Source of the DNA: Rhizobium aethiopicum
GTDB lineage: Bacteria > Pseudomonadota > Alphaproteobacteria > Rhizobiales > Rhizobiaceae
Reading direction: 5' to 3'
Assembly (NCBI RefSeq): GCF_014197535.1
Contig: NZ_JACIFV010000004.1
Coordinates: 62,001-126,000 of the forward strand
Length of the DNA stretch: 64,000 nt
Shown here: positions 37,469-46,253 of the stretch, piece after piece
How positions within the stretch are numbered: position 1 is the first letter of the stretch
Layout: each line of letters begins with the position of its first letter
Notes under the pieces: model-generated
Told to the model about the DNA's origin: nothing
What the model saw: only the letters and a program-made list of their open reading frames with translations
Databases searched by the model: none
Made by a program: the position numbers and the translations under genes

Positions 37469-38845
37469 ATGATCGATGCGAAGACGCTTGCAGGCCGCTT
37501 TCCCGGTGATTTCACCTTCGGCGTTGCCACCGCCGCCTTCCAGATCGAAGGCGCCGGCAAGGCCGATGGCCGCAAGCCGTCCATCTGGGATGCTTTCTGC
37601 AACATGCCCGGCCGCGTCTACAATCGCGACAACGGCGACGTTGCCTGCGACCACTATAACCGCCTGGAGCAGGACCTCGATCTCATCAAGGATATGGGTG
37701 TCGAAGCCTATCGTTTTTCCATTGCCTGGCCGCGCATCATTCCCGAGGGCGCGGGCCCGGTGAACGAGGCGGGCCTCGATTTCTACGATCGGCTGGTCGA
37801 CGGCTGCAAGGCGCGCGGGATCAAGACCTTCGCGACGCTCTACCATTGGGACCTGCCTCTGCTGCTCGCGGGCGATGGCGGCTGGACGGCGCGCTCGACC
37901 GCTTATGCCTTTCAGCGTTACGCCAAGACGGTGATGACCCGCCTCGGCGATCGTCTCGACAGGGTGGCGACCTTCAACGAGCCCTGGTGCATCGTTTGGC
38001 TGAGCCACCTTTACGGCATCCATGCTCCGGGTGAGCGCAATATGCAGGCTGCCCTTCACGCCATGCATTACATGAACCTCGCCCATGGCCTCGGGGTCGA
38101 GGCAATCCGTTCGGAAGCTCCCAATGTGCCGGTCGGGCTCGTGCTCAACGCCGCTTCGATCATTCCCGGCTCGGACAGCCCGGCCGATCTTGACGCCCTA
38201 GAGCGGGCGCATCAGTTCCACAACGGCGCCTTCTTCGATCCCGTCTTCAAAGGCGAATATCCGAAAGAATTCATCGAAGCGCTCGGTGACCGTATGCCCC
38301 TCATCGAGGACGGGGACCTGAAGCTGATCAGCCAGAAGCTCGACTGGTGGGGCCTGAATTACTACACCCCCGAGCGCGTCGTCGACGATGCCGAACGAAA
38401 AGGCGACTTCCCCTGGACGGTGAAAGCGCCGCCCGCGAGCGACGTCAAGACCGATATCGGCTGGGAAATCTATGCGCCGGGATTGAAGCTCCTCGTCGAG
38501 GACCTCTATCGCCGCTATGACCTGCCGGAATGCTACATCACCGAGAACGGCGCCTGCGACAATTCCGGTGTCGTCGGGGGCGAGGTCGATGATACGATGC
38601 GCCTCGATTATCTCGGCGATCATCTCGACGTCGTGGCCGACCTCATCAAGGACGGCTACCCCATGCGCGGCTATTTTGCCTGGAGCCTGATGGACAACTT
38701 CGAATGGGCGGAAGGCTATCGCATGCGCTTCGGTCTCGTCCACGTCGATTACGAGACGCAGTTGCGCACGATGAAGAAGAGCGGCAAATGGTATTGCGAA
38801 CTCGCTGCTGAATTTCCGAAAGGCAATCACACGCGCTCAGCATAG
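37469..38845 (+). CDS. Beta-glucosidase, glycoside hydrolase family 1
   Basis: A 458-residue GH1 enzyme. The acid/base Glu171 is in ATFNEPW and the nucleophile Glu359 in CYITENGACD; FQIEGAG near 24-30 and WSLMDNFEWAEGYRMRFGLVHVDY near the end are family marks. No signal peptide, so it is cytoplasmic and would split imported beta-glucosides. It follows the second sugar system but is probably a separate transcript, with a 266-base upstream region in which I see no clear operator. Confidence 0.96.
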   Translation: MIDAKTLAGRFPGDFTFGVATAAFQIEGAGKADGRKPSIWDAFCNMPGRVYNRDNGDVACDHYNRLEQDLDLIKDMGVEAYRFSIAWPRIIPEGAGPVNEAGLDFYDRLVDGCKARGIKTFATLYHWDLPLLLAGDGGWTARSTAYAFQRYAKTVMTRLGDRLDRVATFNEPWCIVWLSHLYGIHAPGERNMQAALHAMHYMNLAHGLGVEAIRSEAPNVPVGLVLNAASIIPGSDSPADLDALERAHQFHNGAFFDPVFKGEYPKEFIEALGDRMPLIEDGDLKLISQKLDWWGLNYYTPERVVDDAERKGDFPWTVKAPPASDVKTDIGWEIYAPGLKLLVEDLYRRYDLPECYITENGACDNSGVVGGEVDDTMRLDYLGDHLDVVADLIKDGYPMRGYFAWSLMDNFEWAEGYRMRFGLVHVDYETQLRTMKKSGKWYCELAAEFPKGNHTRSA

Positions 38846-38942
38846 CAAACTGAAAAAATAGATGGGCGGAAAGCTGCAACAGGCGGTTGCTTAAACGTTT
38901 CTGAACCCTTGACTGGCAAACTCCGCTGGTCAGGGAGCCGGA

Positions 38943-41156
38943 ATGCAAATACTCGAAAAATTGCAGGGCAGGGGATCGGGCATAGGCCGTCACATCACCG
39001 TCACGGGTGTGCTGCTCTCCTTTGCTGTCATCGTTGCCGTCGCCACCATCATGGTGTTGACGGCAATCGAACGCGTGGCTGAGAACGCCAATGTGCTTGA
39101 TGACGAGCGCTCGCGCGAAACGACGATCGGCGCGTTGAAGACCTTCGAGGATCAGCTCGGTGCGACTCTCGACGATTACGCCGCCTGGGACGACGCCGCC
39201 GCCAACGTCTATGCGCCCGATGGCATGGCATGGACGGTCAGCAACTACGGCGAAATGTCGGTCAACAGCTCGCTGTTCGACATGGCGATTGTGATCGATG
39301 ATGCGAAGAATCCAATCATCGCCTATCGCGACGGCAAGCCGATGGAGGAGCCGCTCGCGGATTTCTTCTCGCCGTCGCTCTGGAAATTGCTCGACGCGGT
39401 GAAGGCGGCCGGCCCGGCCGATACTCCGCAGGCGGTTGGTTTCATCACCACCAAACGCGGCATTGCCGCTGTCGGCGTGGCATTGGTGCGGAAGAAATCC
39501 GGCGCGCTTGATGCACCCGCCGGCCAGCACCGTTATCTCATTTTCGCCCGGCATCTCGATGACGACAGGGTGGCTGGACTCGGCCAGACCTATGTGATCG
39601 GCGGACTGAGGCTGACGCCGCCGAGTTTCGCGGCCGAATATCTCGTGTCGATCGATGATCCGACGGGGGTAACGATCGGCAAGCTCGTCTGGAATTCGCG
39701 CTCGCCCGGCAATATTGCCTACGCGCAGGTGCGGCCGATGGTCATCCAGGCACTCGGTCTCGTCGGGCTTTTCTTCGTGGTGCTGCTGGCCATCGGCTGG
39801 TTGGCCGGCCGCCGCCTGAAGGCGGAGGAAAACAGCGCGCGCGAAGAGGCGCTGCGCGACAGGCTGAGCGGCCTTTCCAATCGCGACGGCCTCGGGCTCG
39901 CCGTCGATCGTTTTGTCCTCGAAGCGCGCCAGAGCAAACGCAACGTGCTGCTCCTCTATCTCGACCTCGACGGTTTCAAGGAAGTCAATGACAGCTATGG
40001 ACACGGCACCGGCGACCAGTTGATCCGCGCGGTCGCGGCCGGCCTTAAAGTATTGATCCCGCAAGGTGCGGTTCTCGCCCGCATCGGCGGGGATGAATTT
40101 GCGATCGCCTTTCTCTCCGATGGCGAGAACGCCGCCGCCCTGCAGCTTTCCGAGCAGATCCTCGATTTTCTCGTCGAGCCGCTGGAGATCGGTCGCCGTG
40201 TCGTCGTCGTCGGCGCCAGCATCGGCATCGCCATGTCGCCTGCAGGTGCAATCGATCGCGAGGAACTGGTGCGCCGTTCCGACCTTGCCATGTATAAGGC
40301 GAAGGAGGCGGGCCGTGCGCGCATGACGCTTTACGATCCGTCGATGGACGCGGACCGGCAGCAGCGCAATGCACTGGAGCTCGATCTCAGAATCGCCATC
40401 GAGAGCGGCGACCTGACGCTTGCCTATCAGCCACTGGTCGATGCGGGCACGCATGCGCTAACCGGCGTCGAGGCGCTGGTGCGCTGGAACCGTCCGGGGC
40501 ACGGCCCGGTTTCGCCCGAGGTGTTCATTCCGATCGCCGAGACCAGCGGCCTCATCGAATCACTCGGCCTGTTCGTGCTGCGCAAGGCCTGCGAGACGGC
40601 CAAGCAGTGGCCGGAACTGAATGTCTCGGTCAATGTCTCGCCCGGCCAGTTCCGCAACCCCGCCTTCACCGACTATGTGCGCTACGTGTTGAAGCAGACG
40701 GAGATCGAGGCCAGCCGCGTCACCCTCGAGATCACCGAAGGTTATATGATCCAGAATCCGCAGCGTACCCGCCAGTCGATCGAACGGCTGAAGGGGTTGG
40801 GGGTCAAGGTGGCGCTCGACGACTTCGGTTCCGGCTTCTCCTCGATCGGTTATCTCAGGCAGTTCGGCTTCGACCGCATCAAGATCGACCGCTCGCTGGT
40901 CATGGGCGTCAACGAGGACAAGCGCCAGCGCGAAATGCTGCAGGCGACGGTGGCGCTCGCCCGCTCGCTCGATATCCCGGTGACGGCGGAAGGCATAGAG
41001 ACCGAGGGGCAGGCGGTCGCCATGCGCCTGTTCGGCTGCGACTGTCTGCAGGGCTATTTGTTCGGAAAGCCTCTGGCGGCCGAGCGAATTACCGAGATGC
41101 TCAACGAGCTTCGTACTGCGGAGCAGCCAACCCGGCGCCGCCTCGGCGCGGCCTGA
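38943..41156 (+). CDS. CHASE4-GGDEF-EAL membrane protein (cyclic-di-GMP turnover)
   Basis: A 737-residue protein. Two membrane helices (about 20-42 and 260-283) flank a periplasmic CHASE4-like sensor with LDDYAAWDDAAANV. The GGDEF domain (about 300-460) has intact GGDEF at 382-386 but no RxxD inhibitory site before it. The EAL domain (about 480-725) keeps EAL at 509-511, VNVSPGQF, EITEGY, DDFGSGFSS, KIDRSLV and TAEGIETEGQ, so phosphodiesterase activity is expected. Both activities look intact by residues. AGGGAG is five bases before the ATG. Confidence 0.93.
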   Translation: MQILEKLQGRGSGIGRHITVTGVLLSFAVIVAVATIMVLTAIERVAENANVLDDERSRETTIGALKTFEDQLGATLDDYAAWDDAAANVYAPDGMAWTVSNYGEMSVNSSLFDMAIVIDDAKNPIIAYRDGKPMEEPLADFFSPSLWKLLDAVKAAGPADTPQAVGFITTKRGIAAVGVALVRKKSGALDAPAGQHRYLIFARHLDDDRVAGLGQTYVIGGLRLTPPSFAAEYLVSIDDPTGVTIGKLVWNSRSPGNIAYAQVRPMVIQALGLVGLFFVVLLAIGWLAGRRLKAEENSAREEALRDRLSGLSNRDGLGLAVDRFVLEARQSKRNVLLLYLDLDGFKEVNDSYGHGTGDQLIRAVAAGLKVLIPQGAVLARIGGDEFAIAFLSDGENAAALQLSEQILDFLVEPLEIGRRVVVVGASIGIAMSPAGAIDREELVRRSDLAMYKAKEAGRARMTLYDPSMDADRQQRNALELDLRIAIESGDLTLAYQPLVDAGTHALTGVEALVRWNRPGHGPVSPEVFIPIAETSGLIESLGLFVLRKACETAKQWPELNVSVNVSPGQFRNPAFTDYVRYVLKQTEIEASRVTLEITEGYMIQNPQRTRQSIERLKGLGVKVALDDFGSGFSSIGYLRQFGFDRIKIDRSLVMGVNEDKRQREMLQATVALARSLDIPVTAEGIETEGQAVAMRLFGCDCLQGYLFGKPLAAERITEMLNELRTAEQPTRRRLGAA

Positions 41157-41183
41157 CGGCGAGATTCCCGGGGCGCGAGCTCA

Positions 41184-42113
41184 TCAGCTGCCGATATGCC
41201 GTTGGCCGCGTTTTTTCGCCAGCGCGATCTGATGCTGCCGCTGACGGTAGCGCAGCCGGTCTTCCTCTGTCCGCGTGTGATAACAGTGGCTGCAGGAAAC
41301 GCCTTCCTCATAAAGCGGCGAGGCAATTTCCTCTGATGTGATCGGGTTGCGGCAGGCGTGGCACAGCCGGTGCTCACCTTCCTTCAAACCGTGTTCGACG
41401 GATACACGCTCATCGAACACGAAGCAGGCGCCCTCCCAGAGGCTTTCTTCCTGCGGCACCTCCTCCAGATATTTCAGGATGCCGCCCTTCAGATGATAGA
41501 CCTCGTCGAAACCCTCGGCCTTCATGAAGGCAGTGGCCTTCTCGCAGCGTATGCCGCCGGTGCAATACATGGCGACTTTCGGCTTGTTGTGCAGCCCCGT
41601 ATTCCGGCGCACCCAATCCGGAAATTCGCGGAATGTCTTGGTCTTGGGGTCGAGCGCGCCGCGGAAGATACCGATTGCCGTCTCATAGTCGTTGCGGGTG
41701 TCGATGACGATCGTATCGGGATCGGAGATCAGCGCATTCCAGTCCTTGGGCGCGACATAGGTGCCGACCACCTTGTTGGGATCGATGTCCTCGACGCCCA
41801 TAGTGACGATTTCCTTCTTCAGCTTCACCTTCATGCGCAGGAAGGGCATTTTCGAGGCGCGGCTTTCCTTGTGCTCCAGGCGCGCAAATTCCGGCTGGGC
41901 ACTGAGGAAGGCGAGCACGGCATGAATGCCGGCATCTGGTCCCGCGATCGTACCGTTGATGCCCTCATGCGCCAGAAGCAGCGTTCCCTTGACGCCGTTT
42001 TCCTCGCACAGCGCCTGCAGCGGGGCCTGCAGGCTGGCAAAGCGCGGCACGGATACGAAATGGTAGAGCGCCGCTATGAGGAACGGGCCGGTGTGTGTCA
42101 GGCTGTCGGTCAT
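41184..42113 (-). CDS. trhO: tRNA uridine(34) hydroxylase, rhodanese type
   Basis: A 309-residue TrhO (YceA) protein that hydroxylates tRNA U34 on the way to cmo5U/mcmo5U-type modification. An N-terminal acylphosphatase-like part has [14 protein letters not shown], a rhodanese domain has the active loop [10 protein letters not shown] (Cys184, Cys190), and a C-terminal pair of C-X2-C motifs (CHAC, CSHC) may bind zinc. The ATG at 42113 gives the normal N-terminus; a longer reading would overlap the CHAD gene stop. Confidence 0.93.
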   Translation of the reverse strand: MTDSLTHTGPFLIAALYHFVSVPRFASLQAPLQALCEENGVKGTLLLAHEGINGTIAGPDAGIHAVLAFLSAQPEFARLEHKESRASKMPFLRMKVKLKKEIVTMGVEDIDPNKVVGTYVAPKDWNALISDPDTIVIDTRNDYETAIGIFRGALDPKTKTFREFPDWVRRNTGLHNKPKVAMYCTGGIRCEKATAFMKAEGFDEVYHLKGGILKYLEEVPQEESLWEGACFVFDERVSVEHGLKEGEHRLCHACRNPITSEEIASPLYEEGVSCSHCYHTRTEEDRLRYRQRQHQIALAKKRGQRHIGS

Positions 42114-42199
42114 GGGCGGGAAATACAGAAAATTGACCGGTCGCGCAATTGCCTTCCGCGCAGGCGGCCGACCGTCTTCAGGATCGCGCCTGCCATCGC

Positions 42200-43108
42200 T
42201 CAATTCGCAGCCGTCAGCCAGAGAAGCTCGATACGCTCCGATTCCTCGTCGGGATCATCGGTGAAGACGGTTTCGGCTTTGAGGAGGGCTTGCCGCCGGT
42301 CTTCCTGCTGGCGGAAGATGATCGCGTCGAGGAGATGCGCCAGATCGTCGTTGCGGGTGAAGAGCTGCGGCTCGGCTTCGACCAGCTCACAGAGGACGGC
42401 AAGGTCATGGATGTGGCCGAGATCCTCGACGAGCTCCTTGGCCGCATCGCGCTTGGCCCTCATCGCGCCCGGCCAGATGTCGCGCAAAAGAGCGTGGTAG
42501 AGCCGATAATCATAGGTGCGTTTGCGCAGATCATGGAAATCCCCGGCCGATGCATCGCCGTGGCACCTGGCAAGCGCAGCCTTGGCCTTGCGCGCGGTGC
42601 GACGCCAGCTCTTCGCCAGCATGCGGGCGTTCTTGCGGTGGCTGCCATCGAAGGAAATGCCATCCAAAGCCGCGATTGCCTCCTTCAGCACGCCTGGGGT
42701 TTCCATCAGCCGCTGCTGCAGGCCGCTCTCGGCCTCCGCCATCCAGTCGCGGCGCCCCTCGAGAATGGTGACGATCCGGCCGAGCGCCTCGCTTTCCTCT
42801 TTCCCGCGGGCTGAATGCTGCAGATATTGGGCGGTGCCGATGAGCGCGGCAGCGTCGCGGATTGCCGAAAGCGAACGCGCGGCATCGCGCAGCCTTGCAT
42901 TTTCCTGTTTCTGGAAATCCGGCACCTCGCGCGCGACGAGCCGGTAGAGCGAGCGCAATCGCTTCAGGTTTTTTCGGAAGGAATGGATCGCCTCGTGCGC
43001 ACCGTCCGGCCGCTCTTCGAGAAAGGTAATGGCACCTTCCAGCTGCTCGGTCGCGGTGCTCCGGAATGCCTCGGTGAAATCGGCGTCAGGCCGAATGCGA
43101 TAGGCCAT
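42200..43108 (-). CDS. CHAD domain protein
   Basis: A 302-residue protein of the CHAD family: all-helical, with conserved His and basic residues in [34 protein letters not shown] and [19 protein letters not shown] domains bind polyphosphate and often accompany CYTH domains. Its start overlaps the CYTH gene by 23 bases and has no clear Shine-Dalgarno sequence, so translation is probably coupled. Confidence 0.92.
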   Translation of the reverse strand: MAYRIRPDADFTEAFRSTATEQLEGAITFLEERPDGAHEAIHSFRKNLKRLRSLYRLVAREVPDFQKQENARLRDAARSLSAIRDAAALIGTAQYLQHSARGKEESEALGRIVTILEGRRDWMAEAESGLQQRLMETPGVLKEAIAALDGISFDGSHRKNARMLAKSWRRTARKAKAALARCHGDASAGDFHDLRKRTYDYRLYHALLRDIWPGAMRAKRDAAKELVEDLGHIHDLAVLCELVEAEPQLFTRNDDLAHLLDAIIFRQQEDRRQALLKAETVFTDDPDEESERIELLWLTAAN

Positions 43109-43574
43109 GCCTGTCGTGCCCGTATTCTGTGGCAAGGGCCTGGTTGGAGTAGCGGAAATCGCCGGTCACTTCGCGGCCAAGCCAGGTGGGCAGGACGGGT
43201 TTGTCGGTTTCCGCCGTCATCTCCACTTCGGCAATCACCAGCCCGCGATGCTCGCCGGCAAAGACGTCGACCTCCCAGACGAAGCCCTCATGGGGAACGC
43301 GGTAGCGGGTTTTCTCGATGACGATGCCGATCGCGTTCTGCAAAAGCTCTTCGGCATCGGCGACGGGAATATCGTATTCGAATTCGTCGCGGGTGATGGC
43401 GCTGCGACCGATCTTGATCGTCAGTCTCGCTTTCCTGCTGTCGAGGATGCGGACCCGGACGGAACGGTCGTCCATCGAGGCAAGGTAACCCTGCCTGAGG
43501 ACAGACTTGGTCTCGACGGCGGAACGCCATCCATCGCTGCGTACGAGAAACTTCCGCTCGATCTCTTTCGCCAT
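43086..43574 (-). CDS. CYTH domain protein (triphosphate tunnel metalloenzyme)
   Basis: A 162-residue CYTH protein opening MAKEIERKFLV, the ExExK motif that lines the tunnel, followed by alternating charged strands (SVRVRILDSRKARLTIKIG, DEFEYDIPVADAEELL, KTRYRVPHEGFVWEVDVF). Such enzymes hydrolyse inorganic triphosphate or related compounds. With CHAD next to it, a role in polyphosphate or triphosphate turnover is likely. AAAGG precedes the ATG. Confidence 0.93.
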   Translation of the reverse strand: MAKEIERKFLVRSDGWRSAVETKSVLRQGYLASMDDRSVRVRILDSRKARLTIKIGRSAITRDEFEYDIPVADAEELLQNAIGIVIEKTRYRVPHEGFVWEVDVFAGEHRGLVIAEVEMTAETDKPVLPTWLGREVTGDFRYSNQALATEYGHDRHGLSHSA

Positions 43575-43729
43575 ATCAGTGAACCTTTTGTGACGATTGC
43601 CGCACGGTAGACCAATTCCCAGGCATTTCATACCCATCTTCTCACGCAGCCGGGTTTTATCTCGACAAGGTTCGGCGAGGGCGTTATTCGGGATGCAAAT
43701 TTCAATCGTTTCAAGGAGGTCGTGCGACC

Positions 43730-44368
43730 ATGGGTGAGAAAACAGAGAAGCTCCTTTCCATCCTGAAACTCCAGCCGGTCGTTCCGGTCCTGATCGTTGA
43801 CGATGCCAGGTCGGCGGTGCCGCTGGCCCGCGCCCTCGTCGCAGGCGGCCTGAAAGCAATCGAGATCACCATGCGCACGCCGGCGGCACTCGAGGCCGTG
43901 CGCGCCGTGGCCGCCGAGGTCGAGGGCGCCGAAGTCGGCGCCGGCACCATCCTGAATGCCGCCCATTGGGAAGCGGCCGTCGAGGCCGGCTCGAAGTTCA
44001 TCGTCAGCCCGGGCACGACGCAGGAGCTGCTTGATGCCGCCGCCGATTCCGACGTACCGCTGCTTCCGGGAGCTGCGACCGCCAGCGAAGTCATGGCGCT
44101 GCGTGAGGAAGGATATCAGGTGCTGAAGTTCTTTCCGGCCGAGCAGGCCGGTGGCGCCGCTTATCTCAAGGCTCTCTCTTCGCCGCTCGCCGGCACGCTG
44201 TTCTGCCCGACCGGCAGCATTTCGCTGAAGAACGCCAGGGATTATCTTTCGCTGCCGAACGTGGTCTGTGTCGGCGGTTCGTGGGTTGCGCCGAAGGAAC
44301 TGGTCGCAGCCGGTGACTGGGCTGGCATTACCAAGCTTGCGGCGGAGGCCGCCGCTCTGAAGGCCTGA
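43730..44368 (+). CDS. eda: KDPG/KHG aldolase (Entner-Doudoroff)
   Basis: A 212-residue class I aldolase splitting 2-keto-3-deoxy-6-phosphogluconate into pyruvate and glyceraldehyde 3-phosphate. Glu45 in AIEITMRT and the Schiff-base Lys133 in VLKFFPAE are present, with VGAGTILN and PTGSISLKNA. AAGGAGG is about ten bases before the ATG. The rest of the Entner-Doudoroff genes are not in view, as is usual in rhizobia. Confidence 0.95.
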   Translation: MGEKTEKLLSILKLQPVVPVLIVDDARSAVPLARALVAGGLKAIEITMRTPAALEAVRAVAAEVEGAEVGAGTILNAAHWEAAVEAGSKFIVSPGTTQELLDAAADSDVPLLPGAATASEVMALREEGYQVLKFFPAEQAGGAAYLKALSSPLAGTLFCPTGSISLKNARDYLSLPNVVCVGGSWVAPKELVAAGDWAGITKLAAEAAALKA

Positions 44369-44479
44369 GGTTGCATGGGCGGGGTATGAGCGCCAGGCAC
44401 AACCCCGCGCCCTATATTTGTATTTCAGCCGTCGCAAACCTATGTTCTCCTCCGGCCTCAAACAGGGAGACGACGAGGA

Positions 44480-45199
44480 ATGTTCGACGCAAAGAAGCTT
44501 CTCGACCAGTTCTTGGGTTCGCAGGTGCCGGGTCTCGGCGGTTCAGTCCGCGACAGGGGGGGCGAGGCCATACAGACGGCAAAGAACAATCCGATGAAGA
44601 CCGGCGCGATCGCAGCCGTGCTTCTCGGCACCAAGACCGGCCGCAGTATTGCCGGCAATGCGTTGGCGATCGGTGGTCTTGCCGCTATCGCCGGCCTTGG
44701 CTATCAGGCCTACAAGAACTATCAGGCGGGCCAAGCGCCCGCGGCCCCCTCGGACGCGCCGTCGGCAAACAATCCGGTGCTCCTGCCGCCGCCCGTCGAA
44801 TCCGGTTTCGGGCCGGCATCGCCTGCCGGCAGCAACGAATTCGTGCTGGTGCTGATCCGGGCGATGATCGCCGCAGCCAAGGCCGACGGCCATATCGACG
44901 ATCCCGAACGCGCCCTGATCATGGACAAGATCAAGGCCGCTGACGTCAGCGGCGAGGCCGCCGCTTTCATCGAGGGCGAACTTGCGTCACCGACGGATAT
45001 CGACGCGCTCGTGGCTGCGGCGGTCACGGAAGAACAGCGCGTCGAGCTCTACACTGCCTCGCGGCTGACCATCGATCCTGATTCGCGCGCCGAGCGCGGT
45101 TATCTCGATCTGCTCGCCGGGCGGCTTGGCCTCGCCGATCAGCTGGTCGACCATATCGAAGCGACGGTGTCATCCGCCAAGACGACCTTGTCACAGTGA
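44480..45199 (+). CDS. DUF533 (YebE/TerB-like) protein
   Basis: A 239-residue protein. The N-terminus MFDAKKLLDQFLGSQVPG, a Gly/Ala-rich hydrophobic stretch (about 60-77), a Pro/Ala linker (about 80-115), and a C-terminal helical TerB-like domain with IRAMIAAAKADGHIDDPER and RGYLDLLAGRLGL match DUF533. The family is inner-membrane associated and of unknown function. The ATG follows GGGAG and a short spacer. Confidence 0.9.
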   Translation: MFDAKKLLDQFLGSQVPGLGGSVRDRGGEAIQTAKNNPMKTGAIAAVLLGTKTGRSIAGNALAIGGLAAIAGLGYQAYKNYQAGQAPAAPSDAPSANNPVLLPPPVESGFGPASPAGSNEFVLVLIRAMIAAAKADGHIDDPERALIMDKIKAADVSGEAAAFIEGELASPTDIDALVAAAVTEEQRVELYTASRLTIDPDSRAERGYLDLLAGRLGLADQLVDHIEATVSSAKTTLSQ

Positions 45200-45243
45200 C
45201 ATCCAGGCCCGTTGCCTTTATCGGGCGACTGGCCTATCCACTC

Positions 45244-45301
45244 CCGGAGCCTTCCCCGGTTAAATTGACGCTTTCGTCAATTTAACCGGGGAAGGCTCCG
45301 G
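45244..45301. repeat. 58-bp perfect palindrome with 4-base loop
   Basis: A 27-bp arm (45244-45270, beginning CCGGAGCCTTCCCCGG), loop CTTT (45271-45274), and the exact complement (45275-45301). It ends 15 bases before the GNAT ATG and 45 after the DUF533 stop. No T tract follows on either strand, so it is not an ordinary terminator. Confidence 0.95.
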
Positions 45302-45316
45302 AATAGGGGAGTGAAG

Positions 45317-46012
45317 ATGCGCGATCTTGCAAATTTCAAGGGCTGCCCGGCGCCGAAGCCGGTTACGCTGAAAGGCCGTTTCGTCACCGTCGAGCCCTAT
45401 CGCCGCGAGGAACATCTCGATGCGCTGTGGGACGGGCTCGGCGGGATGGGCATCAACCCGCTGCTTCTTTATTTTTCGCAGGATGATTTCTCGGGCATCG
45501 AGGACTTCGCCAACTGGCTGGAAAACGTCTACACCAAATCCGTGTGGCTCACCCATATCTTTCGTGACAACGCCACCGGCAAGGTTGTCGGCATGGCGAA
45601 CTACATGCGCGCCGACCCGGCAAACGGCGTCGTCGAAATCGGCGGCGTGGCTCATGGTCGCGAGATGAGCCGTTCACCGCTGTCCACCGAAGCGCACTAC
45701 CTGATGGCTAAGCATGTTTTCGAGGACCTCGGCTATCGCCGCTACGAATGGAAATGCGACAATAAGAACGAGGCGAGCAAGACGACGGCACTGCGCTACG
45801 GCTTCAGCTTCGAAGGGGTGTTCCGTCAGCACATGATCTCCAAGCATCGCAACCGCGACACCGCCTGGTTCTCGATGATCGACGCCGAATGGCCGCTGAT
45901 CAACGATGCTTTCGAGGGCTGGCTTTCGCCCGAAAATTTCGACGCGGCCGGCAATCAGATCCGCCGCCTGCAGGATATTCGTGCCGATCTGGAAAAGGAA
46001 AGGCTCGCGTGA
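45317..46012 (+). CDS. GNAT acetyltransferase, RimJ/RimL type
   Basis: A 231-residue acetyltransferase with the RimJ/RimL-like arrangement: GRFVTVEPYRREEHLDALW, GKVVGMANYMRADPANGVVEIGGV, a coenzyme A region around REMSRSPLSTEAHYLM, then YEWKCDNKNEASKTTALRYGFSFEGVFRQHM. The substrate may be a protein N-terminus or a small amine. The ATG at 45317 is five bases after AGGGGAG; a GTG at 45311 is less likely. The 58-bp palindrome lies in its leader. The next gene overlaps its stop codon. Confidence 0.9.
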   Translation: MRDLANFKGCPAPKPVTLKGRFVTVEPYRREEHLDALWDGLGGMGINPLLLYFSQDDFSGIEDFANWLENVYTKSVWLTHIFRDNATGKVVGMANYMRADPANGVVEIGGVAHGREMSRSPLSTEAHYLMAKHVFEDLGYRRYEWKCDNKNEASKTTALRYGFSFEGVFRQHMISKHRNRDTAWFSMIDAEWPLINDAFEGWLSPENFDAAGNQIRRLQDIRADLEKERLA

Positions 46013-46218
46013 GCCCGGAAAGCCGCTCGCAGGCGATCGCCGCCGCTATCATCCTGCTCGGCGCCGGCCTCGTCCTTTATTTTATGCCGACCATCGTTCT
46101 CTGGATCGGCAATTTCTCGCCGACGCTGGGGATCCTCGTCGGCATCTGCTTGATCATGGCGTTTTTTGCCGTCTTCTGGCTGCGGGCGCGCTACCAGCGT
46201 CGCAGAGATAGACAGTAG
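46009..46218 (+). CDS. Small two-helix membrane protein
   Basis: A 69-residue protein with two membrane helices (about 8-32 and 40-60) and a basic C-terminus (RARYQRRRDR). It starts with GTG overlapping the upstream TGA (GTGA), with AAGGAAAGG before it, so it is translated with the GNAT gene. I do not recognise a family. Confidence 0.7.
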   Translation: MSPESRSQAIAAAIILLGAGLVLYFMPTIVLWIGNFSPTLGILVGICLIMAFFAVFWLRARYQRRRDRQ

Positions 46219-46253
46219 TCTAGGGGCGTCCGGGCACGGAGCCCTGAGGGTGT

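Noticed and set aside
38646..40454. Open frame of 602 codons on the minus strand
   Set aside because: Antisense to the GH1 and GGDEF-EAL genes, with no recognisable protein features.
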